A DNA stretch of 15,422 nucleotides from Synergistaceae bacterium (lineage in GTDB: Bacteria; Synergistota; Synergistia; Synergistales; Synergistaceae): positions 1 to 15,422 of the forward strand of contig JAAYEY010000176.1 of assembly GCA_012728505.1 (NCBI GenBank). Direction: 5' to 3'. A program made the translations under genes and the position numbers. Positions 1-7,242 of this stretch are shown here, piece by piece (the stretch's first letter is position 1; each line of letters begins with the position of its first letter). The notes below the pieces were generated by a model. It made no database searches. It had not been told where the DNA came from and saw nothing but the letters and a program-made list of their open reading frames with translations.

Positions 1-747
1 CCTGCTGTTACTGTCGGGTGCGGTATTGTTATCGGACAAATGACATATGACGTTCGCAGAAGAGAACCTCTATACTGGAAATATATTACTAACTACCACC
101 CGAGATTCAAAGGGATGGAGATTATATTTGGGGACTCCCCAGATGAAATCTCACCACACAAAATCGAAGGAGGAGACCTTCTCGTACTTTCTGACCATGC
201 CGCAGCTATAGGTGTTAGCCAGAGGACAGCACCTACCACAGTCCAAAGAATAGGAAAAAAACTTGCCTTAAATACACCAATAAGAAAAATATTTGCATTC
301 GAAATTCCGAAGGAAAGATACTGCATGCACCTTGATACAGTATTTACGATGGTCGATAAAGACGCTTTTTCTATATTCCCCACTTTGGTAAAAGTTCTTA
401 AGGTCTGGGAAATGGATTACGATGACAATGGGATTCTATTGTCAATAAAACATGTACCGAAATGGAAAGAAGCCATGGCTGTAGAACTTGGATTCGACAA
501 AATACGAGTAATAGAGATGAAAGGTAAGGATCAAGCAGAAACAGACAGGGAACAATGGCACGACGGCTGCAACACTCTTGCTATAGCTCCGGGAAAAGTG
601 GTGACTTACAACAGGAATACCATGTCAAACAAGCTTCTGAGGGACAATGGAATAGAAGTACTTGAACTCAATGGTCCGGAGCTGGGACGAGGCAGAGGAG
701 GGCCTAGATGCATGACTATGCCATTAAACAGAGGTCCGGTAAAATAG
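1..747 (+). CDS. arcA: Arginine deiminase, 3' part (5' end outside window)
   Basis: The reading frame is open from base 1 to the TAG at 745-747, giving 248 residues of the C-terminal part. The enzyme hydrolyses L-arginine to citrulline and ammonia in the cytoplasm, the first step of the arginine deiminase energy pathway. Visible family motifs are the EGGD stretch (about residues 57-60), the MHLDT segment with the catalytic His (about 109-113), REQW..G.NT, APG..V.YNRNT, and near the C-terminus RGRGGPRCM, whose Cys (codon 709-711) is the nucleophile of the thioester intermediate. An internal ATG at 40 lies inside the conserved core and is not the true start. The family is usually about 400 residues, so roughly 150 are missing upstream. 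It ends 70 bases before an ornithine carbamoyltransferase gene, the usual arcA-arcB order. No terminator separates them, so they are probably cotranscribed. The 3' end of this gene recurs in decayed form near 1888-2076. Confidence 0.95.
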   Translation, partial: PAVTVGCGIVIGQMTYDVRRREPLYWKYITNYHPRFKGMEIIFGDSPDEISPHKIEGGDLLVLSDHAAAIGVSQRTAPTTVQRIGKKLALNTPIRKIFAFEIPKERYCMHLDTVFTMVDKDAFSIFPTLVKVLKVWEMDYDDNGILLSIKHVPKWKEAMAVELGFDKIRVIEMKGKDQAETDREQWHDGCNTLAIAPGKVVTYNRNTMSNKLLRDNGIEVLELNGPELGRGRGGPRCMTMPLNRGPVK

Positions 748-803
748 CTGATTTAATTATTTGCAACCAAGTTTTTATCTTTTGTTAATATTTTACTAAA
801 TTC

Positions 804-811
804 AAGGAGTG
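804..811 (+). promoter_or_regulatory. Ribosome binding site that fixes the first OTC start
   Basis: AAGGAGTG lies just before the ATG at 818. It overlaps a possible in-frame GTG at 809, ruling that GTG out as the start. The identical element, with the preceding AAATTC, recurs before the second copy at 2134-2141. Confidence 0.8.
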
Positions 812-817
812 ATAATT

Positions 818-1771
818 ATGGGAACCAATCTTCGTGGCAGACATCTTCTTACACTTAAGCACCACACCTCTCAAGAAATAGAATACCTTCTTAACCTCTC
901 GGCTGACCTCAAAAACAAAAAACTGGCAGGGGATAAACGCGGACTGCTCGAAGGAAAAAACATAGCCTTAATTTTTGAAAAACCCTCTACCCGTACACGC
1001 TGCGCGTTTACTGTAGCAGCAATAGACGAGGGAGGTCATCCCGAGTTTCTGGGGATAAATGATATCCATCTTGGCCACAAGGAAGACGTTGCTGACACAG
1101 CAAGAGTTCTGGGGCGTATGTTCGACGGTATTGAGTTCCGTGGATTCAGCCAAAAATTTGTCGAAGACCTCGCTAAATATTCAGGAGTACCTGTATGGAA
1201 CGGACTCACAGACGAGTACCACCCCACACAGGTACTTGCAGACTTTTTGACTGTACGTGAGAACCTTGGGAAGCTTAGAGGGGTAAGATTCGTTTATGTT
1301 GGAGACGGTCGCAATAACATGGCACATTCACTTATGATTGGCGCAGCCAAGATGGGGATGCATTTTACGATAGGGGCTCCGGAAGAACTTTTCCCTGATC
1401 CAATACTTGTTGAAGAATGCTTGAAGATGGCAGAAGAAAATAAATTAGGAGCTACAATTAAAATGACAGATGATGCCAAAGCCGCGGTAAAGAATGCTGA
1501 TGTAATTTACACCGACGTTTGGGCTTCAATGGGCGAAGAGGCAAAGCTAGCCGAGAGAAAAGCAATTCTTTGGCCTTATCAGGTCAATATGGATCTTATA
1601 AATGCATCAGAAAACGACAACGTAATATTTCTCCACTGCCTACCAGCTGTAAAGGGCTACGAAGTAACTGAAGAAGTATTTGAGTCACGCTACGGGAGGC
1701 AGTTTGACCAAGCTGAAAACCGTCTGCACACGATCAAGGCGGTCATGGTATCAAGCATAGGTAATTTATAA
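818..1771 (+). CDS. arcB: Ornithine carbamoyltransferase, copy 1 (ATG start)
   Basis: The 317-residue protein catalyses the reversible reaction of ornithine and carbamoyl phosphate to citrulline. Next to arcA it probably runs catabolically, splitting citrulline to feed a carbamate kinase not seen here. Motifs in order are the carbamoyl-phosphate signature FEKPSTRTR (about 50-58), [13 protein letters not shown], the HPTQ motif in [17 protein letters not shown], the ornithine loop DVWASMGEE with its SMG, the catalytic-Cys motif HCLPA, and the C-terminal [11 protein letters not shown]. Length is slightly below the roughly 330 residues common in the family, with no internal gap. The ATG at 818 has an AAGGAG site eight bases upstream, so it is preferred to the in-frame GTG at 809. 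A hairpin follows at 1790-1827. A second copy about 87% identical (roughly 42 differences counted by eye) starts at 2148. An anabolic role (argF) cannot be excluded from sequence alone. Confidence 0.95.
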   Translation: MGTNLRGRHLLTLKHHTSQEIEYLLNLSADLKNKKLAGDKRGLLEGKNIALIFEKPSTRTRCAFTVAAIDEGGHPEFLGINDIHLGHKEDVADTARVLGRMFDGIEFRGFSQKFVEDLAKYSGVPVWNGLTDEYHPTQVLADFLTVRENLGKLRGVRFVYVGDGRNNMAHSLMIGAAKMGMHFTIGAPEELFPDPILVEECLKMAEENKLGATIKMTDDAKAAVKNADVIYTDVWASMGEEAKLAERKAILWPYQVNMDLINASENDNVIFLHCLPAVKGYEVTEEVFESRYGRQFDQAENRLHTIKAVMVSSIGNL

Positions 1772-1789
1772 GTTTTAAGTTACTCTATA

Positions 1790-1827
1790 CAAAGTGGAGG
1801 TCAGGATTTTTCCTGACCTCCACTTTG
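1790..1827 (+). terminator. Perfect 17-bp hairpin after OTC copy 1
   Basis: The left arm 1790-1806 (CAAAGTGGAGGTCAGGA) and right arm 1811-1827 are perfect complements around a TTTT loop. The following bases (TTGTGCTT) make only a poor U-tract, so termination may be leaky and allow readthrough toward the second copy. The equivalent hairpin after copy 2 has a better T-run. Confidence 0.75.
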
Positions 1828-1887
1828 TTGTGCTTATCTGTATTTGTTCTTCAATACCCTGCTCGGGTGTGATATCTAAGCAGGGCT

Positions 1888-2076
1888 ATTGTTATAGTAC
1901 CTATTTCGGGAAAAGTTACGGATTAAACCATCAGTTTTATCTTCTCTGAAACCTCACAATATGCATAGACAAATAGAGGTGCTTGAACTTCAACACCTCA
2001 GAATTTGGAATTTGAAAGAGAGAGCGAAGAACGAATATGTATCTCTTTCCTATTGAGCAGAGACCCAGTAAAATTG
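1888..2076 (+). pseudogene. Decayed 3' remnant of arginine deiminase (arcA)
   Basis: This stretch would otherwise look like empty intergenic DNA. Read at 1973-1990 it encodes IEVLEL, identical to the intact arcA near its C-terminus. Read at 2038-2073 it gives CISFLLSRDPVK against CMTMPLNRGPVK in arcA, with the catalytic Cys codon kept (TGT, 2038-2040). The remnant has frameshifts between these blocks, an in-frame stop near 1920 in the weaker upstream part, and TTG in place of the arcA stop. The upstream part (1888-1960) matches only around GCTATTGTTATAG and CGGGAAAAG and is less certain. The remnant is followed by the same kind of spacer that separates the intact arcA from copy 1. It cannot make a functional enzyme. 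The alignment was made by eye. Confidence 0.7.
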
Positions 2077-2133
2077 CCGATTTATTTTTCTGCAATCAAA
2101 GTTATATTTTCTGCTGATATTGAACTTAAATTC

Positions 2134-2141
2134 AAGGAGTG
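2134..2141 (+). promoter_or_regulatory. Ribosome binding site that fixes the second OTC start
   Basis: AAGGAGTG sits seven bases before a GTG at 2148 and overlaps another in-frame GTG at 2139. Spacing and homology with copy 1 select 2148 as the start. Confidence 0.75.
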
Positions 2142-2147
2142 ATATTT

Positions 2148-3101
2148 GTGGGGACAAATCTTCGTGGTAGACATCTTCTTTCTCTTAAGCACCACACTTC
2201 TCAAGAGATAGAATATCTTATTAAACTCTCGACCGATCTTAAAAATAAAAAGCTCGCTGGAGAGAGGGGTAAACTTCTCGAAGGAAAAAACATAGCACTG
2301 ATTTTTGAAAAGGCCTCTACCCGTACACGCTGTGCGTTTACTGTTGCGGCAATAGACGAGGGAGGACATTCTGAATTTCTGGGTGTAAATGACATCCACC
2401 TTGGCGTTAAGGAAAGCGTTTCTGACACGGCAAGAGTTCTGGGACGTATGTTCGACGGTATTGAGTTCCGTGGATACAGCCAAAAGTTTGTAGAAGACCT
2501 TGCCGAATATTCAGGCGTACCTGTCTGGAACGGGCTTACAGACGATTACCATCCCACACAGGTACTTGCAGACTTTATGACTGTACGTGAAAATTTTGGG
2601 AAGCTGAGAGGGATTAAGTTCGTTTATGTAGGTGATGGTCGCAATAACGTAGCGAACACTCTTATGATAGGCGCAGCGAAAGTAGGGATGCATTTCACCA
2701 TAGCTGCTCCAGAAGAACTTTTCCCTGATCCGCTCCTTGTTGAAGAATGCATAAAAATAGCAGAAGAAAACGAATTAGGAGGTACTATTGAAATTACAAA
2801 GGATGCAAAATCGGCAGTAAAAAACGCAGACGTCATTTATACGGACGTATGGGCTTCTATGGGTGAAGAGGCAAAGCTCGCAGAGAGAAAGAAAATACTT
2901 TGGCCATATCAAGTCAATATGGACCTCATAAAGGCAGCAGACAATAAGAATGTTATATTTTTACACTGCCTACCAGCTGTAAAGGGCTACGAAGTAACTG
3001 AAGAAGTATTTGAGTCAACCTATGGAAGGCAGTTTGACCAGGCTGAGAACCGCCTACACACCATCAAAGCAGTTATGGTCGCCAGTATAGGCAATTTATA
3101 A
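2148..3101 (+). CDS. arcB: Ornithine carbamoyltransferase, copy 2 (GTG start)
   Basis: This 317-residue paralogue is collinear with copy 1, with no gaps and about 87% identity by eye. All main motifs are kept: STRTR (carbamoyl phosphate), [19 protein letters not shown] (ornithine loop), HCLPA with the catalytic Cys, and the C-terminal [11 protein letters not shown]. It starts with GTG where copy 1 uses ATG, at the same distance from an identical ribosome binding site. Differences fall partly in conserved positions: FEKASTRTR for [14 protein letters not shown] for GHKED, and NNVANTL for NNMAHSL. These may alter kinetics or direction (catabolic versus anabolic), but that is inference. The reading frame is intact and many codon differences are silent, arguing for maintenance rather than decay. 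A decayed arcA end lies upstream and a stem-loop with a T-run downstream. No clear promoter of its own is visible. Confidence 0.93.
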   Translation: MGTNLRGRHLLSLKHHTSQEIEYLIKLSTDLKNKKLAGERGKLLEGKNIALIFEKASTRTRCAFTVAAIDEGGHSEFLGVNDIHLGVKESVSDTARVLGRMFDGIEFRGYSQKFVEDLAEYSGVPVWNGLTDDYHPTQVLADFMTVRENFGKLRGIKFVYVGDGRNNVANTLMIGAAKVGMHFTIAAPEELFPDPLLVEECIKIAEENELGGTIEITKDAKSAVKNADVIYTDVWASMGEEAKLAERKKILWPYQVNMDLIKAADNKNVIFLHCLPAVKGYEVTEEVFESTYGRQFDQAENRLHTIKAVMVASIGNL

Positions 3102-3121
3102 AAGCTGAAATCAGTTCTAGG

Positions 3122-3164
3122 TAACGCGGAGGTCAGAAACTTTCTGAATCTCCGCGTTATTTTT
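3122..3164 (+). terminator. Rho-independent terminator after OTC copy 2
   Basis: The outer stem TAACGCGGA (3122-3130) pairs perfectly with 3151-3159, and an inner stem TCAGAAA (3133-3139) pairs with 3141-3147. The two are joined by a small internal asymmetry (GG opposite ATC). A T-run follows at 3160-3164. It is the homologue of the hairpin at 1790-1827, sharing the core GGAGGTCAG, and its differences in the outer stem are base-pair preserving. Confidence 0.85.
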
Positions 3165-3257
3165 GCTTATTTACATTTATTCTTCAATACTTACTTTGTG
3201 TTAGAATAGAATACGTCATATTCCTCACTAAAAAATAACAAAGCGAGGCGCTGTTGC

Positions 3258-4010
3258 TTGTCAATTTATAGAGACCCTCTAACAATAACAAAATATTTAA
3301 CAAAATGGCTGAAGGATCATTTCGAAGCAGCGGGATCAAGTGGTGCTGTCCTTGGTATCAGCGGTGGAATTGACTCGGCTGTGCTTACAGGACTGCTCGT
3401 TAAGGCTCTTGGAAAAGAAAATGTTATAGGTGTGATAATGCCATGCCACAGCCAGCCTATAGACGAGGAATACGCTCTCGACTTGGCCAAAGTATTTGGT
3501 ATAAGGACAATCAAAGTTGATCTCACAAAGACTTATGACAACATGGTCTCTTTAATAAATGCGGAAGGGCTAACCTTGGGAACTTTGCCCTCTGCAAATA
3601 TAAAACCAAGGCTCAGGATGATAACGCTCTACGCGATAGCGCAGCAGAACGGTTACCTTGTATGCGGCGGAGCAAACAAAGACGAGTTCATGTATGGATA
3701 TTTCACTAAGCATGGTGATTCGGGTGTAGATCTCCTCCCGATGTCTGATTTGTTAAAGGGAGAGGTATCTCTACTGGCTCTCCACTTGGGGGTGCCTCCG
3801 GACATAATCAGCAGACCTCCTACTGCCGGTCTCTGGTCGGGACAGACAGACGAAGCAGAAATGGGTCTAACCTACGAAGAACTAGATAATTACCTTGCCA
3901 TAGGCAAAGCAGAAGATAGAGTCAAACAGAAGATAGAAAAAGCCATAGCTAGATCGGAACACAAAAGAAAATTTGCACCTATGGCTTTAATCCCCAAAAA
4001 TATTGATTAA
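3258..4010 (+). CDS. nadE: NH3-dependent NAD(+) synthetase
   Basis: This cytoplasmic enzyme amidates nicotinic acid adenine dinucleotide to NAD+ using ATP, the last step of NAD synthesis. The 250-residue protein has the ATP-pyrophosphatase loop SGGIDS (about residues 35-40) and the later family signatures P-R-L-R-M, NKDE, GYFTKHGD, LLKGEV, and the C-terminal PTAGLW.GQTDE. It lacks the glutaminase (nitrilase-like) domain of longer NadE proteins, so free ammonia is the expected nitrogen donor. That suits an organism deaminating arginine and histidine. The usual GTGNK before the Glu reads GGANK here, a mild variation. TTG at 3258 is chosen because GAGG (3245-3248) lies nine bases upstream and no better start precedes the conserved N-terminus. 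It lies 156 bases after the second carbamoyltransferase and its terminator, so it is probably transcribed separately. Confidence 0.93.
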   Translation: MSIYRDPLTITKYLTKWLKDHFEAAGSSGAVLGISGGIDSAVLTGLLVKALGKENVIGVIMPCHSQPIDEEYALDLAKVFGIRTIKVDLTKTYDNMVSLINAEGLTLGTLPSANIKPRLRMITLYAIAQQNGYLVCGGANKDEFMYGYFTKHGDSGVDLLPMSDLLKGEVSLLALHLGVPPDIISRPPTAGLWSGQTDEAEMGLTYEELDNYLAIGKAEDRVKQKIEKAIARSEHKRKFAPMALIPKNID

Positions 4011-4037
4011 AAACTTCTTTCCCAATAGAAGGAGTTT
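4011..4037 (+). other. Small stem-loop between nadE and yebC
   Basis: AAACTTCTT (4011-4019) can pair with AAGGAGTTT (4029-4037), with one G-U pair and a nine-base loop, immediately after the nadE stop. No T-run follows, so it may be a weak terminator, an mRNA-end stabiliser or chance. Confidence 0.3.
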
Positions 4038-4051
4038 AACTAGATTATTAT

Positions 4052-4058
4052 GAGGTGA
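4052..4058 (+). promoter_or_regulatory. Ribosome binding site that selects a TTG start for yebC
   Basis: GAGGTGA lies five bases before TTG at 4064. A possible GTG at 4055 is part of the binding site itself, and the family N-terminus (SGHSKWANIKHRK) begins straight after the TTG. Confidence 0.8.
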
Positions 4059-4063
4059 TTTTT

Positions 4064-4816
4064 TTGTCAGGACATTCAAAATGGGCAAATATCAAACATC
4101 GGAAAGCCGCTCAGGATTCAAAAAAAGGGGTCGCTTTCCAGAAACTTGTTAAGAACGTAATCGCTGCAGCTAAGGAAGGTGGCGGCGATCCAAACACAAA
4201 CTTTAGACTTAAAGTAGCAATTGATAGAGCAAGAGCAGGTAACGTTCCTGTAGACAACATCGAAAGAGGCATTAAAAGAGGATCAGGCGAGCTTGATGGT
4301 GCGATGTATGAAGAGATCCTTTATGAAGGATACGGAGCAAACGGCGTTGCTGTTATGGTTCTGGCTCTGACAGACAACCGTCATAGGACCGCGCCCGAAA
4401 TGCGCACGCTCTTCACAAAAACAGGTGGAGCCATTGGAGAGCTTGGATGTGTAGCATGGAATTTTGATCGTAAGGGCTTGATTGTAATCACGGGAGATGG
4501 AATCGACGAGGAAGAACTTATGATGGCGGCTATCGAAGCAGGTGCCGATGACGTTATCTCGGAGGATGAGGGATTCGAGATTTTATGCGAGCCTTCACAT
4601 CTCTCAAGCATTGCTGAAACACTTAAAAACGCCGGCTACAATGTTGAGTCAATGGAAGTTGAGATGTTGCCTCAAAACACTATTTCCATAACCAATAAAG
4701 AAGAAGCTGAAAAGCTTCTTTCTATGGTCGAACGATTCGAAGAGCACGATGACGTTCAGGCTGTCTACGCAAACTTCGACATACCGGACGATATCCTTGC
4801 TGAGATCGACGTCTGA
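4064..4816 (+). CDS. yebC: YebC/PmpR family protein
   Basis: This cytoplasmic protein of the TACO1/YebC family has 250 residues, the usual length. The N-terminal signature SGHSKWANIKHRKAAQD is complete, followed by the GGGDPNTNFRL segment, the DNIERGIKRG helix, YEGYG..G and the TDNRHRTAPEMR region, then the two C-terminal alpha/beta domains. Members have been described both as DNA-binding transcriptional regulators and as ribosome-associated factors that help translation. The sequence does not say which applies here. The start is TTG at 4064, where the family N-terminus begins. It stands directly before ruvC, as in many bacteria, and the next frame probably begins inside its 3' end (overlap about 20 bases), indicating translational coupling. 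It likely heads the yebC-ruvCAB transcription unit. Confidence 0.95.
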   Translation: MSGHSKWANIKHRKAAQDSKKGVAFQKLVKNVIAAAKEGGGDPNTNFRLKVAIDRARAGNVPVDNIERGIKRGSGELDGAMYEEILYEGYGANGVAVMVLALTDNRHRTAPEMRTLFTKTGGAIGELGCVAWNFDRKGLIVITGDGIDEEELMMAAIEAGADDVISEDEGFEILCEPSHLSSIAETLKNAGYNVESMEVEMLPQNTISITNKEEAEKLLSMVERFEEHDDVQAVYANFDIPDDILAEIDV

Positions 4817-5330
4817 TAATAATAATAACTGTGTACGAGCCCTGGGAATAGATCCGGGGCTCGGCACTATGGGATACGGCATCGTTTCACAGTACGGTGA
4901 CAAGCTCGTGTGTGAAACATACGGAGTAGTAAAGACACCACCTTCTCTCTCCCTCACAAAAAGACTTCTATTGCTCTACAACGAATTGAAGGAGAAGACA
5001 GGAGAATATTCTATCAATATTGTAGCCGTGGAAAAACTTTTTTTTGGAAGGAACATCACAACAGCTGAGATGGTTTGGCAGGCTAGGGGAGTAATACTTC
5101 TTTTTGCAGCTCAGATGGGTCTTGAACCTTACGAAATAATGCCTTCAGAGGTCAAACTATCAGTATGTGGTTACGGTGCTGCTGAGAAGGGGCAAGTTCA
5201 GGGCATGGTCGCACAAATCCTTGGTCTAAAAAAACACCCAACTCCCGACGATGCAGCTGACGCTTTGGCAGTAGCTATTGCAGGTCTTGCTAAGTCCTCG
5301 TTCGACAGAAATATTTTGAAAGGATACTGA
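4797..5330 (+). CDS. ruvC: Crossover junction endodeoxyribonuclease RuvC
   Basis: RuvC is the dimeric Mg2+-dependent nuclease that cuts Holliday junctions symmetrically in the RuvABC resolvasome. The acidic catalytic residues are all visible: Asp in LGIDPGLG near the N-terminus, Glu in AVEKLFFGRN, and the Asp pair in PDDAADALA near the C-terminus. GYGAAEKGQVQ is also typical. The start is unclear. The conserved protein begins around RALGID (codons from 4836), but no ATG, GTG or TTG lies directly before it in frame. The nearest is TTG at 4797, 20 bases inside yebC, giving 177 residues with an odd SDNNNNC lead. An ATG at 4749 would overlap yebC by 68 bases. Neither has a strong ribosome binding site, so expression may depend on coupling to yebC. 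Function is secure; the start is not. Confidence 0.92.
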   Translation: MLRSTSDNNNNCVRALGIDPGLGTMGYGIVSQYGDKLVCETYGVVKTPPSLSLTKRLLLLYNELKEKTGEYSINIVAVEKLFFGRNITTAEMVWQARGVILLFAAQMGLEPYEIMPSEVKLSVCGYGAAEKGQVQGMVAQILGLKKHPTPDDAADALAVAIAGLAKSSFDRNILKGY

Positions 5331-5332
5331 TC

Positions 5333-5938
5333 ATGATTAGTTCACTTCGAGGTAATGTTCTTTCAATAGGCGTGGAAAGCATCATACTTGAGGTCTCTGG
5401 ATTTGGCCTTGAGATATTCGCATCTAAATCACTTTTATCTCAAGCATCTCCCTCAGAAGAACTTTTTTGTTTCACTTACATGCAGGTAAGCAGTGCAGGA
5501 GTGAGCCTTTTTGGTTTTTCAGATGAAAGAGAACGTCTTCTTTTTCTCGAACTTGTTCAGGTCAAGACTGTAGGGGGCAAGTTGGCTATAACGCTTATGC
5601 GGCATTTGGATGTAGATCAGATCCTTCAGGCAATATCTTCGGGAATCAGCGCAATCCTCACAGTACCCGGACTAGGAGCAAAGAGAGCTGAACGCATATG
5701 CTTTGAACTCAAAAATAAAATCTCTAAGAAATTTAGTGATTTGCAAGCGTTTGGCGAACAAGGGCAAAAGAATCACGTTTCAGACAGCTTTGTTATGGAA
5801 GCTTTATCAGGTCTAGGTTTTACACAGGGAGAGGCAGCCCGTGCCATTTTAAGATCTAGGGCGGAGTCGGATCCTGAAACTGCATGGACAGAAGAAGAGC
5901 TTTTAAAAACTTCGCTGAGCATGCTCCGCAGAAAGTGA
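5333..5938 (+). CDS. ruvA: Holliday junction branch-migration protein RuvA
   Basis: RuvA binds the four-way junction as a tetramer and loads the RuvB motor. The 201-residue protein has the expected three parts: an N-terminal OB-fold (about 1-63, ending in SLFGF), a middle domain with two helix-hairpin-helix motifs (V-K-T-V-G-G-K-L-A at 77-85 and V-P-G-L-G-A-K-R-A at 111-119), and after a linker a C-terminal domain (about 150-200, ALSGLGFTQGEAARAI) that contacts RuvB. The first hairpin reads TVGGK where most relatives have GVGPK, a modest deviation. ATG at 5333 follows the ruvC stop by two bases, with an AAAGGA site just upstream inside ruvC. ruvB follows after 27 bases. Confidence 0.94.
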   Translation: MISSLRGNVLSIGVESIILEVSGFGLEIFASKSLLSQASPSEELFCFTYMQVSSAGVSLFGFSDERERLLFLELVQVKTVGGKLAITLMRHLDVDQILQAISSGISAILTVPGLGAKRAERICFELKNKISKKFSDLQAFGEQGQKNHVSDSFVMEALSGLGFTQGEAARAILRSRAESDPETAWTEEELLKTSLSMLRRK

Positions 5939-5965
5939 ATCAAAGGTAGATAAAGAGGACAAATA

Positions 5966-7030
5966 ATGATTGATAATAACGACAAACTTATAGAAAAAAT
6001 AAAAAATGAAAAAGAGGATGATGTTTTTACCCTCCGTCCACAGGAGCTTGACGATTTTATCGGTCAGAGCCTACTCAAAGACAAGCTAACAATCTTTATG
6101 ACTGCGGCTCTTCAACGCAGTGAACCTCTTGACCACACTCTTTTTTACGGTCCTCCCGGCCTTGGTAAAACAACCCTTGCCGGAATAATTGCAAGAGAAA
6201 TGAAGGGCAACCTGCGAATAACAACTGGACCTGCTCTCGAAAGAGCGGGCGATCTCGCTGCGATTCTTTCTAACGTGCAGCCTAATGATGTGCTTTTTAT
6301 TGACGAAATACATAGGATGTCAGCTCACATCGAAGAGATCCTATACCCTGCAATGGAAGATTTTGCACTATCCATAGTGGTAGGTAAAGGACCGCTTGCA
6401 AGAAGCATAAGACTTTCTCTTCCAAAATTCACCTTAATAGGTGCCACCACAAGGTTGGGACTTCTAACATCTCCGCTCAGAGCAAGATTCGGAATTGTTG
6501 AACAGCTTCGCTTATATTCGCCTGAAGAGCTTACTGCCATTGTAAAACGCGGAGCTGATGTTCTGGGAGTAAAAATATCAGGAGATGCTGCAGTCGAAAT
6601 TGGGCTTCGCTCTCGTGGAACTCCCCGCATGGCGCTCAGGCTTCTAAAAAGAGTCAGAGATGTCGCTGAAGTAAAAAAAGCCCACATAGTTGAAAGAGAT
6701 CTTTCTAAATTCGCACTGGACATGCTTGGAGTTGACTCAGAAGGTCTTGACGAAGGTGACAGAAAATTTCTTACTGCATTAGTGGAGCTCTTTGACGGAG
6801 GTCCTGTCGGCCTTTCCACCCTTTCAGCTGCACTGAACGAAGATACACAGACGATTGAAGATATTTATGAGCCTTACCTGATACAAAAAGGGCTACTAGA
6901 GAGGACCCCGCGTGGTAGAAAAGCCACCAGAAACACATGGGACTACCTTAAGATACCTATGCCTTCACATTTTATACAATACGAGCAAATGCAACTGTTA
7001 TCCGAGGAAGATTCCGAATGCAGCAAATAG
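5966..7030 (+). CDS. ruvB: Holliday junction branch-migration helicase RuvB
   Basis: RuvB is the hexameric AAA+ motor that pumps DNA through the RuvA-bound junction. Its 354 residues fit the family. Visible are the N-terminal LRP..LDDFIGQ segment, Walker A GPPGLGKT (62-69), Walker B LFIDEIH (110-116), sensor 1 GATTR (159-163), the arginine-finger region SPLRARFG (169-176), sensor 2 RGTPRMA (217-223), and the C-terminal winged-helix with [12 protein letters not shown], which binds DNA. AGAGGA upstream supports the ATG at 5966. The last 13 bases overlap the start of a DUF2905 gene at 7018. All three ruv genes are adjacent, so the complete resolvasome is made from one transcript. Confidence 0.96.
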   Translation: MIDNNDKLIEKIKNEKEDDVFTLRPQELDDFIGQSLLKDKLTIFMTAALQRSEPLDHTLFYGPPGLGKTTLAGIIAREMKGNLRITTGPALERAGDLAAILSNVQPNDVLFIDEIHRMSAHIEEILYPAMEDFALSIVVGKGPLARSIRLSLPKFTLIGATTRLGLLTSPLRARFGIVEQLRLYSPEELTAIVKRGADVLGVKISGDAAVEIGLRSRGTPRMALRLLKRVRDVAEVKKAHIVERDLSKFALDMLGVDSEGLDEGDRKFLTALVELFDGGPVGLSTLSAALNEDTQTIEDIYEPYLIQKGLLERTPRGRKATRNTWDYLKIPMPSHFIQYEQMQLLSEEDSECSK

Positions 7031-7242
7031 GCAAAATGTTGATAGGAGCCGGGCTTTTAATTGCATTTTTAGGCTGTCTCTTGCTGTTAGCAGGTCGTTT
7101 CAACCTACCTTTTGGAAATCTTCCAGGCGACATCACATATCAAAAGAAAAACTTAACAGTATTTGCGCCCTTCGGTACAATGCTTCTGATAAGTGTAGTA
7201 ATAACTATAATTTTTAACATATTTTCAAGGTGGAAACATTGA
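7018..7242 (+). CDS. DUF2905 family small membrane protein
   Basis: This 74-residue hydrophobic protein has two predicted membrane helices (about residues 7-26 and 51-69) joined by a short loop containing [10 protein letters not shown], the hallmark of the DUF2905 family, then a short basic tail. The family has no established function. From memory, DUF2905 genes often sit beside ruvB and a spoIID/lytB gene in clostridia-like genomes, so the arrangement here looks conserved. The start ATG lies inside ruvB (13-base overlap) and the stop TGA (7240-7242) overlaps the TTG start of the next gene. Translation is therefore coupled on both sides. A role in recombination is not supported by anything beyond position. 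Confidence 0.85.
   Translation: MQQIGKMLIGAGLLIAFLGCLLLLAGRFNLPFGNLPGDITYQKKNLTVFAPFGTMLLISVVITIIFNIFSRWKH
7227..7233 (+). promoter_or_regulatory. Ribosome binding site for the SpoIID-like gene
   Basis: AAGGTGG sits five bases before TTG at 7239 and overlaps an in-frame GTG at 7230. It therefore favours the TTG, which also gives a clean lysine-lysine signal-peptide start. Confidence 0.6.

Larger units (their letters stand above)
565..1870 (+). repeat. Unit A of an old tandem duplication (arcA 3' end + carbamoyltransferase + terminator)
   Basis: This stretch resembles 1886-3208 at a nearly constant offset. Matching landmarks are the IEVLEL codons of arcA (652 vs 1973), the arcA catalytic Cys codon (709 vs 2038), the carbamoyltransferase start (818 vs 2148), the terminator stem (1790 vs 3122), and a shared CTTCAATAC string after the terminator. 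Offsets range from 1321 to 1332. Boundaries are approximate because the ends have drifted. Confidence 0.7.
1886..3208 (+). repeat. Unit B of the tandem duplication
   Basis: This is the second, diverged copy of 565-1870, offset by about 1330 bases. It contains the arcA remnant, a 71-base spacer (70 in unit A), the second carbamoyltransferase, its terminator, and the CTTCAATAC string beyond. It directly follows unit A, as expected for a head-to-tail duplication. Ends are approximate. Confidence 0.7.

Noticed and set aside
761..790. Possible promoter between arcA and OTC copy 1 (TTGCAA with a weak TTAATA -10)
   Set aside because: The -10 match is poor and the equivalent positions before OTC copy 2 do not keep it, so it was not listed as a promoter.
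1772..2147. Insertion sequence or small gene between the OTC copies
   Set aside because: There are no terminal inverted repeats, transposase fragment or coding potential. The content is explained by the terminator and the arcA remnant.
2082..2483. 133-codon minus-strand frame across the OTC copy 2 start
   Set aside because: It is antisense to OTC copy 2. A similar shadow exists opposite copy 1 (968-1153), as expected from the shared sequence, not from a real gene.
818..3101. One of the two carbamoyltransferases as a putrescine- or aspartate-type enzyme
   Set aside because: Both keep the DVWASMGEE loop with SMG and the HCLPA motif typical of ornithine carbamoyltransferases.
6325..6819. 164-codon minus-strand frame within ruvB
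   Set aside because: It is antisense to the RuvB sensor and C-terminal regions. The Ser/Arg-rich translation has no recognisable domain.
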